From contig NZ_NFHD01000013.1 of assembly GCF_002159185.1 (NCBI RefSeq), positions 1 through 64,000 of the forward strand: a stretch of 64,000 bases of DNA, given 5' to 3'. A program made the position numbers and the translations under genes. The notes under the pieces are model-generated. The model searched no databases. It was given only the letters and a program-made list of their open reading frames with translations, and was not told where the DNA came from. This DNA is from Gemmiger sp. An87 (lineage in GTDB: Bacteria; Bacillota; Clostridia; Oscillospirales; Ruminococcaceae). This document shows positions 16,593 through 26,486 of this stretch, one piece after another. The number at the start of each line of letters is the position of its first letter. The stretch's first letter is position 1.

Positions 16593-18845
16593 GTGCTGCA
16601 AACAGTCCAGGTGGCAGTAAGCGGCGCCACGTTTCATTTTGACAAGCTCTATACCTATCTTGTGCCCCCCACACTGGCCCATCCGGTGGTTCCGGGGGGC
16701 ATGGTGCTGGTGCCCTTTGGCCGGGGCAATAAGCCCCGCATGGGCGTGGTGCTGGCCACCGGCCAGCAGGAGGAAGCCGGCCGCTGCAAGGAACTGTTCG
16801 ATGCAGCGCCGGAAAACGCCCGCCTGACCGACGAGCTGCTGGGTCTGGTGCGCTTTTTGAAGGAGCGCACCTTCTGCACCTGGTACGAGGCGGTCAAGGC
16901 CATCATCCCCTATGGGGCCCAGTACAAACCGGCGGAAACGGAAAACGGCCCCCGGCTGCAAAAGCAGCTGGTGCGCCATACCGAGCCGGAATATTCCCTT
17001 GTGGGCGCTTTGCCCGAAAAACCAAAGCCCACCGCCAAGCAGCAGGCGGCGGTGGCGGCGCTGCAAAACGGCCCGCTGCCCCAAAGTACGCTGGCTCAGC
17101 TGGGTCTGAGCCGCGCTGTGCTGGATAACCTGTGCGAAAAGGGCGTGCTGCAAAAGCGGCAGGTGGATAAGGTGCTGGACCTGTTCAGCCACATTCCCCA
17201 GACAAACGACCCAATTGTTCTGAGTGAAGAGCAGCAGCAGGTGTACGACGGCCTGTGCGCCCAGATGGAGCAAAACAAGCCCAGTGCCGCCCTGCTTTAT
17301 GGGGTGACCGCCAGCGGCAAAACGCTGGTGTTTTTAAAGCTGATCCAGCGCACACTGGAGCTGGGCAAGACTGCCCTGGTTCTGGTGCCGGAGATCAGCC
17401 TGACGCCTCAGATGATCCGCCGCCTGAAGCAGACCTTCGGCGGGCGGGTGGCAGTGCAGCACTCGGCTCTCAACCACACCGAACGGCTGCTGCAATGGCA
17501 GATGATCCAGGCCGGCGGGGCCGACATTGTGGTGGGCACCCGCAGCGCGGTGTTTGCGCCGCTGAAAAACATCGGTCTGATCGTACTGGACGAGGAGCAG
17601 GAGCACACCTACCGGTCGGAAAGCGCACCCCGCTTCGATGCCCGGGAGGTGGCCAAGCGCCGGGCCGTGGACCACGGTGCTCTGGTGCTGTTCGCCTCGG
17701 CTACTCCCAGCGTGGAGAGTTACCAGGCCGCGCTGGAGGGCCGTTATACTCTGTATAAGCTCACCCGTCGCTATGCGGGCCAGCCGCTGCCCGCAGTGGA
17801 AATGGTGGATATGCGCGCCGAACTGGCCGCCGGAAACTCCGGTAGCATCAGCGCCGCGCTGGCCGGGCGCATCCGACAGACCCTGGCCCGGGGCGAGCAG
17901 GCAATTCTGCTGCTCAACCGGCGGGGCTACAAGACCGTGGGCATGTGTTCCGGCTGCGGGCAGGTGATCAAATGTTCCAGCTGCAGCGTCCCCATGGTGT
18001 ATCATAAATCCGAAAACAAGCTGCTTTGCCACTATTGCGGCAAGGCAATTTCGCCGGTGCCCACCCTCTGCCCGGAATGCGGCGGAAAGGTGCGCTACAC
18101 CGGCTTCGGCACCCAGAGGGTGGAGGAGGAGCTGGCCGAGCTGTTCCCGGACGCCCGGGTGCTTCGCATGGACCAGGACTCCACCAGCCAGAAGAACGCC
18201 CACGAGAACATGCTGGCCGCCTTTGCCCGGGGCGAATACGACATCATGCTGGGTACCCAGATGGTGGCCAAGGGCCTGGATTTTGAAAAGGTGACTCTGG
18301 TGGGTGTGCTGGGCATCGACTCGCTGCTCTTTTCCCAGGGGTTCCGGGCGGTGGAGAACGTATTCTCGCTGGTGACCCAGGTGATCGGCCGTTCCGGCCG
18401 GGCCGGGGCCGCGGGTCGGGCGCTGATTCAGACCATGGACCCGGAGAATTCTACCCTGAATCTGGCGGCGGCCCAGAACTACGAGGCCTTTTTCGATCAG
18501 GAGATCATGTTCCGCAAGATCTGCCTGTATCCGCCCTTCTGCAGCGTCTGCATCGCTGCCTTCAGCGGCGCGGACGAAAACCGCACCATGCAGGCGGCCG
18601 CCCGCTTTGCCCGGCTGCTGGGTACCGAGGCCAGCGCCCATCCGGGCATGCCGCTGCGGATCTTGGGTCCCGCACCCATGAACATCGTCATGGTCAAGGA
18701 CCGCTACCGCTACAAGCTCACCATCAAATGCCGCAACGACCGGGCCTTCCGCCAGGTGCTGGGCAAGGTACTGGCGGCTTACAGTGACGAGGGCCTGCCG
18801 TCCAAGGCGTCGGTGACGCTGGATTTTAATTCCGACGGCGACTGA
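16593..18845 (+). CDS. priA: Primosomal protein N' (replication restart helicase)
   Basis: Superfamily 2 helicase of 750 residues that reloads the replisome at collapsed forks. The N-terminal 3'-DNA-binding domain starts at VAVSGATFHFDKLYTYLVP. The helicase motifs include GVTASGKT (Walker A, about residue 236), DEEQEH (Walker B) and a late GRSGRAGAAGRALIQT. Two zinc-binding cysteine groups (CSGCGQVIKCSSC and CHYCGKA...CPECGG) lie near residues 452-495, as in PriA. The start is GTG at 16593 with AAGGGAG about ten bases upstream. It continues the gmk operon. Confidence 0.94.
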   Translation: MLQTVQVAVSGATFHFDKLYTYLVPPTLAHPVVPGGMVLVPFGRGNKPRMGVVLATGQQEEAGRCKELFDAAPENARLTDELLGLVRFLKERTFCTWYEAVKAIIPYGAQYKPAETENGPRLQKQLVRHTEPEYSLVGALPEKPKPTAKQQAAVAALQNGPLPQSTLAQLGLSRAVLDNLCEKGVLQKRQVDKVLDLFSHIPQTNDPIVLSEEQQQVYDGLCAQMEQNKPSAALLYGVTASGKTLVFLKLIQRTLELGKTALVLVPEISLTPQMIRRLKQTFGGRVAVQHSALNHTERLLQWQMIQAGGADIVVGTRSAVFAPLKNIGLIVLDEEQEHTYRSESAPRFDAREVAKRRAVDHGALVLFASATPSVESYQAALEGRYTLYKLTRRYAGQPLPAVEMVDMRAELAAGNSGSISAALAGRIRQTLARGEQAILLLNRRGYKTVGMCSGCGQVIKCSSCSVPMVYHKSENKLLCHYCGKAISPVPTLCPECGGKVRYTGFGTQRVEEELAELFPDARVLRMDQDSTSQKNAHENMLAAFARGEYDIMLGTQMVAKGLDFEKVTLVGVLGIDSLLFSQGFRAVENVFSLVTQVIGRSGRAGAAGRALIQTMDPENSTLNLAAAQNYEAFFDQEIMFRKICLYPPFCSVCIAAFSGADENRTMQAAARFARLLGTEASAHPGMPLRILGPAPMNIVMVKDRYRYKLTIKCRNDRAFRQVLGKVLAAYSDEGLPSKASVTLDFNSDGD

Positions 18846-18917
18846 GCCCTCGGGCATACTTCATCAACCAATCTCGCCGGCCTTCCCGCCGGCTCATTTT
18901 AAGGAGGATAAACTTCT

Positions 18918-19448
18918 ATGGCTCTGCGTACCATTGTGCAGGACGGCGATCCCATTCTGAAAAAGGTCTGCCGCCCGGTGACCAATTTTGACGACCGTCT
19001 GGCAACTCTGCTGGACGATATGAAAGAGACTCTGATCGACGCAGGCGGTCTGGGCCTGGCCGGCCCCCAGGTGGGCGTGATGCGCCGCCTGTTCATCGCG
19101 CTGGACGAGCGCGACCTGCCGGAGGATGGCACCATGCCCGAGGGCTATGAGCCCAAGTTCATCGAGTGCATCAACCCGGAGATTCTGGAGGAGTCCGAGG
19201 ATGAGGTGACCCTGTACGAGGGCTGCCTGTCCTTCCCGGGCCACAACGGCGCCATCAGCCGTCCCCGCAAGGTGAAGATCCGTGCCCAGGACCGCCACGG
19301 CGAGACCTTTGAGATGGAGGCCGAGGAGATGCTGGCCCGCTGCTTCTGCCACGAGACCAACCATCTGGACGGCATCACCATTATGGACCTGGCCGACCAT
19401 TTCTATGAGGACGACTACCCGGACGAGATCGAAGAGGACGAGGAATAA
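18918..19448 (+). CDS. def: Peptide deformylase
   Basis: Metalloenzyme of 176 residues removing the N-formyl group from new proteins. Motif 1 is GLGLAGPQVG (residues 44-53, Ala-Gly in place of Ala-Ala), motif 2 is EGCLSFPG (metal ligand C103) and motif 3 is CHETNHLDG (H145, E146, H149). The motif 3 Asp usually found before the second His is Asn here, a mild change. It ends in an acidic tail. The stop shares one base with the fmt start (TAATG), so the two act and are translated together. Confidence 0.94.
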   Translation: MALRTIVQDGDPILKKVCRPVTNFDDRLATLLDDMKETLIDAGGLGLAGPQVGVMRRLFIALDERDLPEDGTMPEGYEPKFIECINPEILEESEDEVTLYEGCLSFPGHNGAISRPRKVKIRAQDRHGETFEMEAEEMLARCFCHETNHLDGITIMDLADHFYEDDYPDEIEEDEE

Positions 19449-20362
19449 TGCGCATTCTGTTTATGGGCACGCCGGACATTGCCGCTGCCAGCCTGGCTGC
19501 CGTTCTGGAGGCAGGGCATGAGGTGTGCGGTGTGTTCACCCGCGAGGATAAGCCGGTGGGCCGCAAGCAGATTCTCACCGCCCCGCCGGTGAAGCAGCTG
19601 GCACTGGAGCATAATCTGCCGGTCTATCAGCCAAAGACCCTGCGCACCGAAGAGGTGCAGCAGCAGATCCGGGAGCTGGCCCCCGAGCTGATCGTGGTGG
19701 TGGCCTACGGCCGCATCCTGCCGCCGGAGGTGCTGTGTGTGCCTCCCAAGGGCTGCATCAACCTGCACGTTTCCCTGCTGCCCAAATACCGGGGCGCCGC
19801 TCCGGTGCAGTGGTCGGTGATCAACGGCGACAAGGAGACCGGCGTCTCCATCATGTATCTGGACGAGGGCCTGGACACCGGCGACATCCTGAACGTCGCC
19901 CCGGTGACCATCGGTCCCGAGGAGACCAGTGGCGAACTGTTCGAGCGGATCACTGCCCAGGGTGCCAAGACCCTGGTGGAGACCATCGCCTCCATCGCTG
20001 AGGGCACTGCCGTGCGCACCCCTCAGGACCACAGCAAGGCCACGCTGGCCCCGCCCCTGACCAAGGAGATGGCCCGCTTTGCCTTTGACCAGCCTGCCCA
20101 GAAGCTGCACGACCTGGTGCGGGGCATGAACCCCTGGCCGGTGGCCTACTTTGAGCAGGAAGGCAAAAAAATCAAGGTGCGCAAAAGCCATGTGGCCGCC
20201 GGAAACGGCGCGCCCGGCACTGTACTGAGCATCAAACCCCTCACCATCGCCTGCGCCGAGGGCGCGCTGGAGCTGGACGAGGTGGTGCCGGAAGGCTCCA
20301 AGCCTATGGCGGGCTCCGCCTGGGCGGCGGGCCGCCGCCTGAAAGCAGGCGACCGGCTGTAA
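19448..20362 (+). CDS. fmt: Methionyl-tRNA formyltransferase
   Basis: Enzyme of 304 residues that formylates initiator Met-tRNA using 10-formyl-tetrahydrofolate. The N-terminal Rossmann-like domain contains MRILFMGTPDIAAASL and the catalytic segment NLHVSLLPKYRGAAPVQWSVINGD (N, H and later D). The C-terminal OB-like tRNA-binding domain runs from about residue 208 to the end. It overlaps def by one base and is followed by rsmB after 24 bases. Confidence 0.95.
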   Translation: MRILFMGTPDIAAASLAAVLEAGHEVCGVFTREDKPVGRKQILTAPPVKQLALEHNLPVYQPKTLRTEEVQQQIRELAPELIVVVAYGRILPPEVLCVPPKGCINLHVSLLPKYRGAAPVQWSVINGDKETGVSIMYLDEGLDTGDILNVAPVTIGPEETSGELFERITAQGAKTLVETIASIAEGTAVRTPQDHSKATLAPPLTKEMARFAFDQPAQKLHDLVRGMNPWPVAYFEQEGKKIKVRKSHVAAGNGAPGTVLSIKPLTIACAEGALELDEVVPEGSKPMAGSAWAAGRRLKAGDRL

Positions 20363-20386
20363 TTTCACCATTGGAGGAACACGTTT

Positions 20387-21691
20387 ATGGATAAAGCCCG
20401 CCGCATTGCGGTTCAGGCACTGGTCCGCCAGGAGGAGAGCGGCTTTGCCAATCTGGTATTGAACGCAGTCCTGGAGCATCAGGACCTGACCGGCCGGGAC
20501 CGGGCCTTTGTGAGCGCCCTGTTCTATGGCGTCACCGAGCGGCTGCTCACCCTGGACTGGGCGCTGACGAACTGCCTGAGCCGCCCGCTGGCCAAGCTGG
20601 ACCCCCAGGTGCGGGCCATCCTGCGCAGCGGCCTGTATCAGGCCCGCTACATGCAGGTACCCCGCGCGGTGGCGGTGAACGAGTCGGTGAGCCTGTGCCG
20701 TGCGCTGAAAAAATCCAGCGCCGCCGGTCTTGTGAACGCAGTGCTGCGCAAGGCCGTTACTCAGGACCCGGCTTCCGCCTCCTTCAAAACCGAGGACGAG
20801 CGGCTGAGTATCCAGTATTCCGTGGGCCTGCCGGTGGTCAAACTGCTGCAAAAGAATTATCCCGAAGAATGTGAGCAGATTTTGCAGGCATTCTTTGAAA
20901 CACCTCGGGTGGCTCTGCGGTGCAACCCGCTGAAAACCACGCCCGTCCAGCTGACCAAACTGTTGGAGTCAGAGGGCGTGGAGGTGGAATCCGGCTGGCT
21001 GGAGAATACCCTGCTGGCGAAATTCACCGGCAGCCCGGCGGCCACCGAGGCCTTCCGGCAGGGACTTTACCATGTGCAGGGCCAGGCCTCCCAGCTGGCA
21101 GCCTACAGCCTGCAGGCAAAGCCCGGGGAAAAGGTGCTGGACCTGTGCGCCGCGCCGGGTGGCAAGACTCTGACCATCGGTGAGGACATGGAGAATACCG
21201 GCACCCTCATCAGCTGCGATGCGGTGAAAAGCCGTCTGCCGCTGATCAAAAAGGCCGCCGCCCGTGCGGGCCTTACCAATGTAACGGTGCTGCACAACGA
21301 CGCGTCGGTCTACCGGGAGGAGTTCGCCGGGGCGGACCGGGTCTTGTGCGACGTGCCCTGCTCCGGCCTTGGCATCATCGCCAAAAAGCCGGACATCCGC
21401 TACAAAACCATGGACGGCGTGAAGCAGCTGCACGAGCTGCAGGCGAAGATTCTGGCCACCGCCGCTCGTTATGTGAAAGAAGGCGGCCGCATCGTGTATT
21501 CCACCTGCACCATCGACCCGCGGGAGAATCAGAACATCGTGCGGGCCTTCCTGGAACGAAACGCCGGATTCCGGCTCGTCCAGCCGCCCTTTGTGCCCCA
21601 GGGTGCGCGCGTGGAGGACGGCATGCTGACCCTGCTGCCGGGCAAGGCCGGGCCGGACGGATTTTTCATTGCCATTATGGAGAAGTTGTGA
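20387..21691 (+). CDS. rsmB: 16S rRNA m5C967 methyltransferase
   Basis: S-adenosylmethionine-dependent rRNA methyltransferase of 434 residues. The N-terminal NusB-like RNA-binding domain covers residues 1-140. The catalytic Rossmann domain contains VLDLCAAPGGKTLTIGE (SAM binding) and the two active cysteines in DVPCSGLG and VYSTCTIDPRENQ. It lies between fmt and rlmN, as in Bacillus. Confidence 0.94.
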   Translation: MDKARRIAVQALVRQEESGFANLVLNAVLEHQDLTGRDRAFVSALFYGVTERLLTLDWALTNCLSRPLAKLDPQVRAILRSGLYQARYMQVPRAVAVNESVSLCRALKKSSAAGLVNAVLRKAVTQDPASASFKTEDERLSIQYSVGLPVVKLLQKNYPEECEQILQAFFETPRVALRCNPLKTTPVQLTKLLESEGVEVESGWLENTLLAKFTGSPAATEAFRQGLYHVQGQASQLAAYSLQAKPGEKVLDLCAAPGGKTLTIGEDMENTGTLISCDAVKSRLPLIKKAAARAGLTNVTVLHNDASVYREEFAGADRVLCDVPCSGLGIIAKKPDIRYKTMDGVKQLHELQAKILATAARYVKEGGRIVYSTCTIDPRENQNIVRAFLERNAGFRLVQPPFVPQGARVEDGMLTLLPGKAGPDGFFIAIMEKL

Positions 21692-21694
21692 ACC

Positions 21695-22735
21695 ATGCAG
21701 AAAACCTGTATCTCATCCTACACCCTTGAGCAGCTGGCCGAGCGGCTGAAAGCCATGGGCCAGCCCGCCTTCCGGGCGAAACAGATCTTTCACTGGCTGC
21801 ACCAGAAGCTGGTCACCGAATTTTCGGCCATGACCGACCAGCCCAAGGCACTGCTGGCGAAACTGGAAGAGGAGTACTACATCGCGGCTCCTGTCATCCA
21901 GCGGCGGCAGCAGTCCAAGGACGGCACGGTGAAATATCTTTTCCGCCTGGCGGACGGCAACTGCATCGAGACGGTGGTAATGCGCTATAATTATGGTAAT
22001 ACTGTGTGCGTGTCCACCCAGGTGGGCTGCCGCATGGGCTGCCGGTTCTGCGCTTCCACCCAGGCGGGCAGGGTGCGCAACCTGGAGGCCGGGGAGATTG
22101 CGGCGGAAATCTACGCCGCCCAGAAGGACATCGGCGAGCGTATTTCCCACATCGTGCTCATGGGCATCGGCGAGCCGTTGGACAACTTCGACAACGTGAT
22201 GGATTTTCTCACCATCATTTCCAGCCCTGAGGGTGTGAACATCGGCATGCGGAACATCAGCCTGTCCACCTGCGGTATCGTGCCCCAGATTGACAAGCTG
22301 GCGGAAAAAAAGCTGCAGCTCACCCTGTCCATCTCGCTGCATGCGCCCAACAATGCCATGCGCAGCCAGATGATGCCGGTGAACGACGCATACCCGGTGG
22401 AAGAGCTCATCGCCGCCTGCCGCCGCTACCAGAAGGTCACTGGCCGGCGCATCAGCTTTGAATATTCTATGGTGCGGGGCGTGAACGACAGCCCTGCCAC
22501 CGCCAAGGAGCTGGCAAAGCTTATCCGGGGCATGGGGGCCCATGTGAATTTGATCCCCATCAACCCGGTGGACGGCAGCCCCTACTCCGCCACCGACGCG
22601 GAGAACGTGAAGCGCTTCCAGAATATGCTCACCGATCTGGGGGTGAACGCCACCGTGCGCCGCCGCCTGGGCAGCGACATCAGCGCCGCCTGCGGCCAGC
22701 TGCGGCGGGAGGCAGCAAAGGAGGAACAGCCATGA
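21695..22735 (+). CDS. rlmN: Dual-specificity 23S rRNA/tRNA adenine C2-methyltransferase
   Basis: Radical SAM enzyme of 346 residues methylating A2503 of 23S rRNA and A37 of tRNA. The cluster ligands are C112, C116 and C119 (GCRMGCRFC). GIGEPLDN is the SAM-binding block, and the methyl-carrying cysteine is in the C-terminal DISAACGQLRRE. It overlaps prpC by four bases (ATGA). Confidence 0.95.
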   Translation: MQKTCISSYTLEQLAERLKAMGQPAFRAKQIFHWLHQKLVTEFSAMTDQPKALLAKLEEEYYIAAPVIQRRQQSKDGTVKYLFRLADGNCIETVVMRYNYGNTVCVSTQVGCRMGCRFCASTQAGRVRNLEAGEIAAEIYAAQKDIGERISHIVLMGIGEPLDNFDNVMDFLTIISSPEGVNIGMRNISLSTCGIVPQIDKLAEKKLQLTLSISLHAPNNAMRSQMMPVNDAYPVEELIAACRRYQKVTGRRISFEYSMVRGVNDSPATAKELAKLIRGMGAHVNLIPINPVDGSPYSATDAENVKRFQNMLTDLGVNATVRRRLGSDISAACGQLRREAAKEEQP

Positions 22736-23472
22736 AACTGGCCGGCAAAACCGATATCGGCAGCTGCCGCAATGAAAATCAGGACAATTACCGGGCTGCC
22801 CGCCTGCCGGACGATACCGTCTGGGCCGTTGTGTGCGACGGTATGGGCGGCGCGGCAGCGGGTCAGCTGGCGGCGCAGATCGCCACCGATACCATGGAGT
22901 CCTGCTTTGAGAGCGGCCTGAAAAACCTGCCCAAGGGCCAGGAACGGGCCTTCCTGATGCACTGTGTCACCCAGGCCAACCGGGCCATTTACAATGAGGC
23001 CCAGGCCCACCCGGAAAACAAAGGCATGGGCACCACTGCCGTGTGCTGTCTGGTGCGGCACGATACCCTGCATGTGGCCCATGTGGGCGATTCCCGTGCC
23101 TACCTGTGCCGGGAAGGGCAGATCAGCCAGCTCACCCGGGACCATTCCATGGTGCAGGAGCTGGTGGAGGCAGGGCGGCTGACCACTGAGGAGGCCGAGA
23201 ACTATCCTCACAAAAACCTCATCACCAAGGCGCTGGGCGTGGAACCCGGTGTGCAGGCGGATTATTCCAGCATGCCCGCCCGGCCCGGCGACGTGATCCT
23301 CATGTGCAGCGACGGGCTTTCCGGCGTGGTGCCGGACGGCCAGCTGCTTGCCATCATCCAGCACAACCCGTTTTTCACGGTGCCGCGGCGGCTGGTGGAG
23401 CAGGCGCTCCAGGCAGGCGGGCAGGACAACATCACCGCCCTGCTGATCGAGGTAGAGCAAACGGAGGACTGA
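22732..23472 (+). CDS. prpC: PP2C-type Ser/Thr phosphatase
   Basis: Metal-dependent protein phosphatase of 246 residues opposing the neighbouring kinase. Motifs of the PP2C family: TDIGSCRNENQDNY, CDGMGGAAAG (metal-binding D), HVGDSRAYL, and the C-terminal DGLSGVV and GGQDNITALLI. It is cytoplasmic. Only one base separates its stop from the prkC start codon, the conserved phosphatase-kinase pair of Firmicutes. Confidence 0.95.
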   Translation: MKLAGKTDIGSCRNENQDNYRAARLPDDTVWAVVCDGMGGAAAGQLAAQIATDTMESCFESGLKNLPKGQERAFLMHCVTQANRAIYNEAQAHPENKGMGTTAVCCLVRHDTLHVAHVGDSRAYLCREGQISQLTRDHSMVQELVEAGRLTTEEAENYPHKNLITKALGVEPGVQADYSSMPARPGDVILMCSDGLSGVVPDGQLLAIIQHNPFFTVPRRLVEQALQAGGQDNITALLIEVEQTED

Positions 23473-23473
23473 G

Positions 23474-25408
23474 ATGGATCAACTGATAGGCAAAAAGCTG
23501 GACGGCCGCTACCTGCTAGAGGAACTGGTGGGCGTGGGCGGCATGGCCAACGTTTATAAAGGTGTGGACCTGAAAAACCAGCGTGTGGTGGCAGTAAAGG
23601 TCCTGCGGGAAGAATTTCTGGAAAACCCGGAGTTGGTCTACCGGTTCAAGAATGAATCCAAGGCCATCTCCATTCTGGATCATCCGGGCATCGTGAAGGT
23701 GTTCGACGTGTCGGTCACCGACAAGCTCCAGTACATCGTGATGGAATACATCGACGGCATTACCCTCAAGGAGTACATGACCCGGCGGGGCGAGCCCCTC
23801 ACCTGGAAAGAGGTGGTGCATTTCACCGAGCAGATTCTGGATGCACTGGATCATGCCCACCGGAAGGGTGTGGTCCACCGGGACATCAAACCCCAAAATA
23901 TCATGCTGCTGGCTGACGGTAAGGTCAAGATTATGGACTTCGGCATCGCCCGCTTCTCTCGTGCCGAGAGCCAGATGGTGAGCAACAAGGCCATTGGTTC
24001 GGTGCATTACATCAGCCCCGAGCAGGCGAAGGGCGACGTGACCGATGCCAAGGCGGATATCTATTCCGTTGGCATCATGCTGTACGAGATGCTGTCCGGC
24101 AAGCTGCCCTTTGAATCGGACGACGCGGTCTCGGTGGCCATCAAGCAGATTTCAGACAAGGCTGTCCCTCTGGGGCAGATTGCACCGGATGTGCCTCAGG
24201 CACTGCAGGATATCACCGCCCGGGCCATGGCGAAGGACCCGAACCGGCGATATCCCAGCGCCCGCGCCATGCTGGAGGACATTGAGGAATTCAAGCGCAA
24301 CCCCAGCATCCGGTTTGAGTATGAATATTTAACTGAGGATTCGCCGTCGAGGTATATTGACAAGGTGGTTAAACAAAGCAGATCCGGCTCCGGCCAGAAC
24401 GAGCCGCGGCGCACCGGTCAGCGTTCCGGCCGCACCGGCAGCCAGCAGGCTTCCCGCAGTGGTCAGAGCCGCACCACAGGCACCCAAAGCCGGAAAAAGA
24501 AGAAAAAGCGCATCGGTCTGCTGCCGGTGCTGGCGGGCATGGCCACGGCCTTCGCTTTGGGCTCCGCCATTCTGTGCTTTATGATCTTCGCGAACTCCAC
24601 CAATCCCCTGTTCAGCAGCAAGGAGGACGTGGAGCTGCCCGATTTCACCGGCATGAACTGGGAGGAAGTAAAAGCCCAGTACAACGACAAGCTCAGTCTG
24701 ACCGCTGAGATGGTGAACAGCAGCGAGACCGAAGAGGGCATCATCATCAGCCAGTCGCCCCGCGGTCCCCGTACCGTGAAGGAGGGCCAGAAGGTCACCC
24801 TGAAGGTGAGCATCGGTACCCTGTATGTGAACATCCCCTCGGTGAACGGCTGGACCGCCGCCGAAGCGGAGGAGGCACTGAAGAACGAGGGCCTGCAGGT
24901 TCGCCGGGTCAATGAGGCGGACGACACCGTGCCGGAGGGCAGCGTTATCCGTACCGATCCGGCCAACGGTGAGCAGGTGGCCAGCGGTTCCACCGTGACC
25001 ATGTATGTGAGCCAGAAGAAGGTGGATCTGGAGCGCTCGGTGCCCCAGCTGATCGGCCTGACCGAGGCGGACGCCCAGAAGGCACTGACCGCCAGCAACC
25101 TGCGCACCGGTACCCGTACCGAGGCTTACAGCAGCGAGTACGAGGCAGGCCGCGTAATTGCCCAGACCTATGAGGCAGGCAGCCTGGTTCGCATCAACAC
25201 CACGGTGGGCTACACCGTGTCGCTTGGACCGGAGCCCACGCCGGAACCGACCCCGGAACCCACGCCGGAGCCCACGCCGGAACCCACTCCCACGCCCACC
25301 CCGACCGCAACTCAGCCGCCGGTGGTGGTGACCCCGGATGAGGGCAATAACGGAAATAGCGGCAACAGTGGCGATCAGGGTCAGCAGCAGGAAAACGGGG
25401 ACGATTGA
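23474..25408 (+). CDS. prkC: PASTA-domain membrane Ser/Thr protein kinase
   Basis: Receptor kinase of 644 residues sensing muropeptides or lipid II and controlling cell-wall growth and spore germination. The kinase domain spans residues 12-275: glycine-rich loop, K42, HRDIKPQN (D137) and DFG (D155). A basic, Ser/Arg/Gln-rich linker (297-345) leads to a transmembrane segment (about 347-373). Three extracellular PASTA domains follow (about 386-453, 454-520, 521-590). The tail has four Pro-Glu-Pro-Thr repeats, a Pro-Thr run and a Gly/Asn-rich end. It pairs with prpC upstream. Confidence 0.95.
   Translation: MDQLIGKKLDGRYLLEELVGVGGMANVYKGVDLKNQRVVAVKVLREEFLENPELVYRFKNESKAISILDHPGIVKVFDVSVTDKLQYIVMEYIDGITLKEYMTRRGEPLTWKEVVHFTEQILDALDHAHRKGVVHRDIKPQNIMLLADGKVKIMDFGIARFSRAESQMVSNKAIGSVHYISPEQAKGDVTDAKADIYSVGIMLYEMLSGKLPFESDDAVSVAIKQISDKAVPLGQIAPDVPQALQDITARAMAKDPNRRYPSARAMLEDIEEFKRNPSIRFEYEYLTEDSPSRYIDKVVKQSRSGSGQNEPRRTGQRSGRTGSQQASRSGQSRTTGTQSRKKKKKRIGLLPVLAGMATAFALGSAILCFMIFANSTNPLFSSKEDVELPDFTGMNWEEVKAQYNDKLSLTAEMVNSSETEEGIIISQSPRGPRTVKEGQKVTLKVSIGTLYVNIPSVNGWTAAEAEEALKNEGLQVRRVNEADDTVPEGSVIRTDPANGEQVASGSTVTMYVSQKKVDLERSVPQLIGLTEADAQKALTASNLRTGTRTEAYSSEYEAGRVIAQTYEAGSLVRINTTVGYTVSLGPEPTPEPTPEPTPEPTPEPTPTPTPTATQPPVVVTPDEGNNGNSGNSGDQGQQQENGDD
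25232..25317 (+). repeat. 12-base tandem repeat encoding Pro-Glu-Pro-Thr
   Basis: About four imperfect copies of a CCGGAACCCACG-like unit, followed by CCCAC-type Pro-Thr codons, encode the extracellular tail of PrkC after the last PASTA domain. Such repeats can vary in number between strains by slippage. Confidence 0.75.
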
Positions 25409-25513
25409 TTTCGCTGAAAATACCACACACATAACGTCAGGGCCGGGCCGTTTATCTGCGGCCCGGCTCTTTCCAATGGCACAAACAAAGCAAAACTGGG
25501 AAAGGAATTCACT

Positions 25514-26389
25514 ATGCCGGAAGGATACATTAAAAAAGGGATCGGCGGTTTTTACTATGTGCAGTGCGGCGATGAGCTGCTGGAATGCAAGGCAAAGGGC
25601 ATCTTCCGTAAGCGGGGCATCACTCCGGTGGCAGGCGACCGGGTTACGGTGGAGGTGGAGAACGGCGGCAATGTGATTGCCGAGATTGCACCCCGCCGCA
25701 ATGTGTTCGTGCGTCCGCCCATTGCCAATCTGGATGTGCTGTTCATCGTGGCCAGCACCACCCAGCCGGTGCCCAGCACTCTGGTGCTGGATAAGCTCAC
25801 CGCCATTGCGGTGGACAAGGATGTCCAGCCGGTGCTGGTGTTCACCAAGGGTGACCTGGCAAGCACCGAAAAGCTGACCCAGGCCTATGCGCTGTCCACC
25901 TTGCCGGTGGTGATTGTGGATCACGCTACCGGCGGCGGTCTGGAGGAGATCAAGAACATGATTCAAGGTAAGCTCTGTGCCTTCTGCGGCAACTCCGGTG
26001 TAGGCAAGAGCACGCTGCTGAATGCCCTTCTGCCCGACCTTGCCCAGCAGACCGGCTCCATCAGCCAGAAGCTGGGCCGCGGCCGTCACACCACCCGTGA
26101 GGTGGAGATTTTTGAGGCCTTTGGCGGTTATGTGGCCGACACCCCGGGCTTTGCCAGCCTGGATACTGGAAAAGCATGCTACATTCCCAAGGAAAACCTG
26201 CAGTACGCCTTCCCGGAATTTGCACCCTATGTGCACGAATGCAAGTTCACCGGTTGCGCTCACCGTGCCGAAAAGGGCTGCGCGGTGCTGGAGGCCCTGA
26301 AGGAGGGCAAGATCAGCCAGAGCCGGTACGACAGCTACGCCGCCATGTACGACGAAGTGAAGGACATCAAGGACTGGGAGCTGCGCTGA
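25514..26389 (+). CDS. rsgA: Ribosome small subunit-dependent GTPase A
   Basis: Circularly permuted GTPase of 291 residues helping 30S maturation. The N-terminal OB fold (residues 1-65) is followed by the permuted G domain: TKGD (G4), then GNSGVGKSTLLNALLPD (G1) and DTPGF (G3). The C-terminal zinc finger uses the cysteines and histidine in HECKFTGCAH and EKGCAVL. The order prkC-rsgA is conserved, but the rpe gene that usually follows is missing and an inverted DUF2798 gene lies there instead. Confidence 0.95.
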   Translation: MPEGYIKKGIGGFYYVQCGDELLECKAKGIFRKRGITPVAGDRVTVEVENGGNVIAEIAPRRNVFVRPPIANLDVLFIVASTTQPVPSTLVLDKLTAIAVDKDVQPVLVFTKGDLASTEKLTQAYALSTLPVVIVDHATGGGLEEIKNMIQGKLCAFCGNSGVGKSTLLNALLPDLAQQTGSISQKLGRGRHTTREVEIFEAFGGYVADTPGFASLDTGKACYIPKENLQYAFPEFAPYVHECKFTGCAHRAEKGCAVLEALKEGKISQSRYDSYAAMYDEVKDIKDWELR

Positions 26390-26414
26390 TGGCTTCCGGA
26401 CAAGCGGTCAAATG

Positions 26415-26459
26415 AAAACGCCCCGCGTCTGCCGTTTTTTGGCAGGCGCGGGGCGTTTT
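26415..26459. terminator. Bidirectional terminator between rsgA and the DUF2798 gene
   Basis: AAAACGCCCCGC (26415-26426) pairs with GCGGGGCGTTTT (26448-26459), extended inward by TGCC/GGCA around a T-rich loop. It serves both converging genes. Confidence 0.85.
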
Positions 26460-26486
26460 GCTGGGGAGAAAACAAACGGGTGGAAA

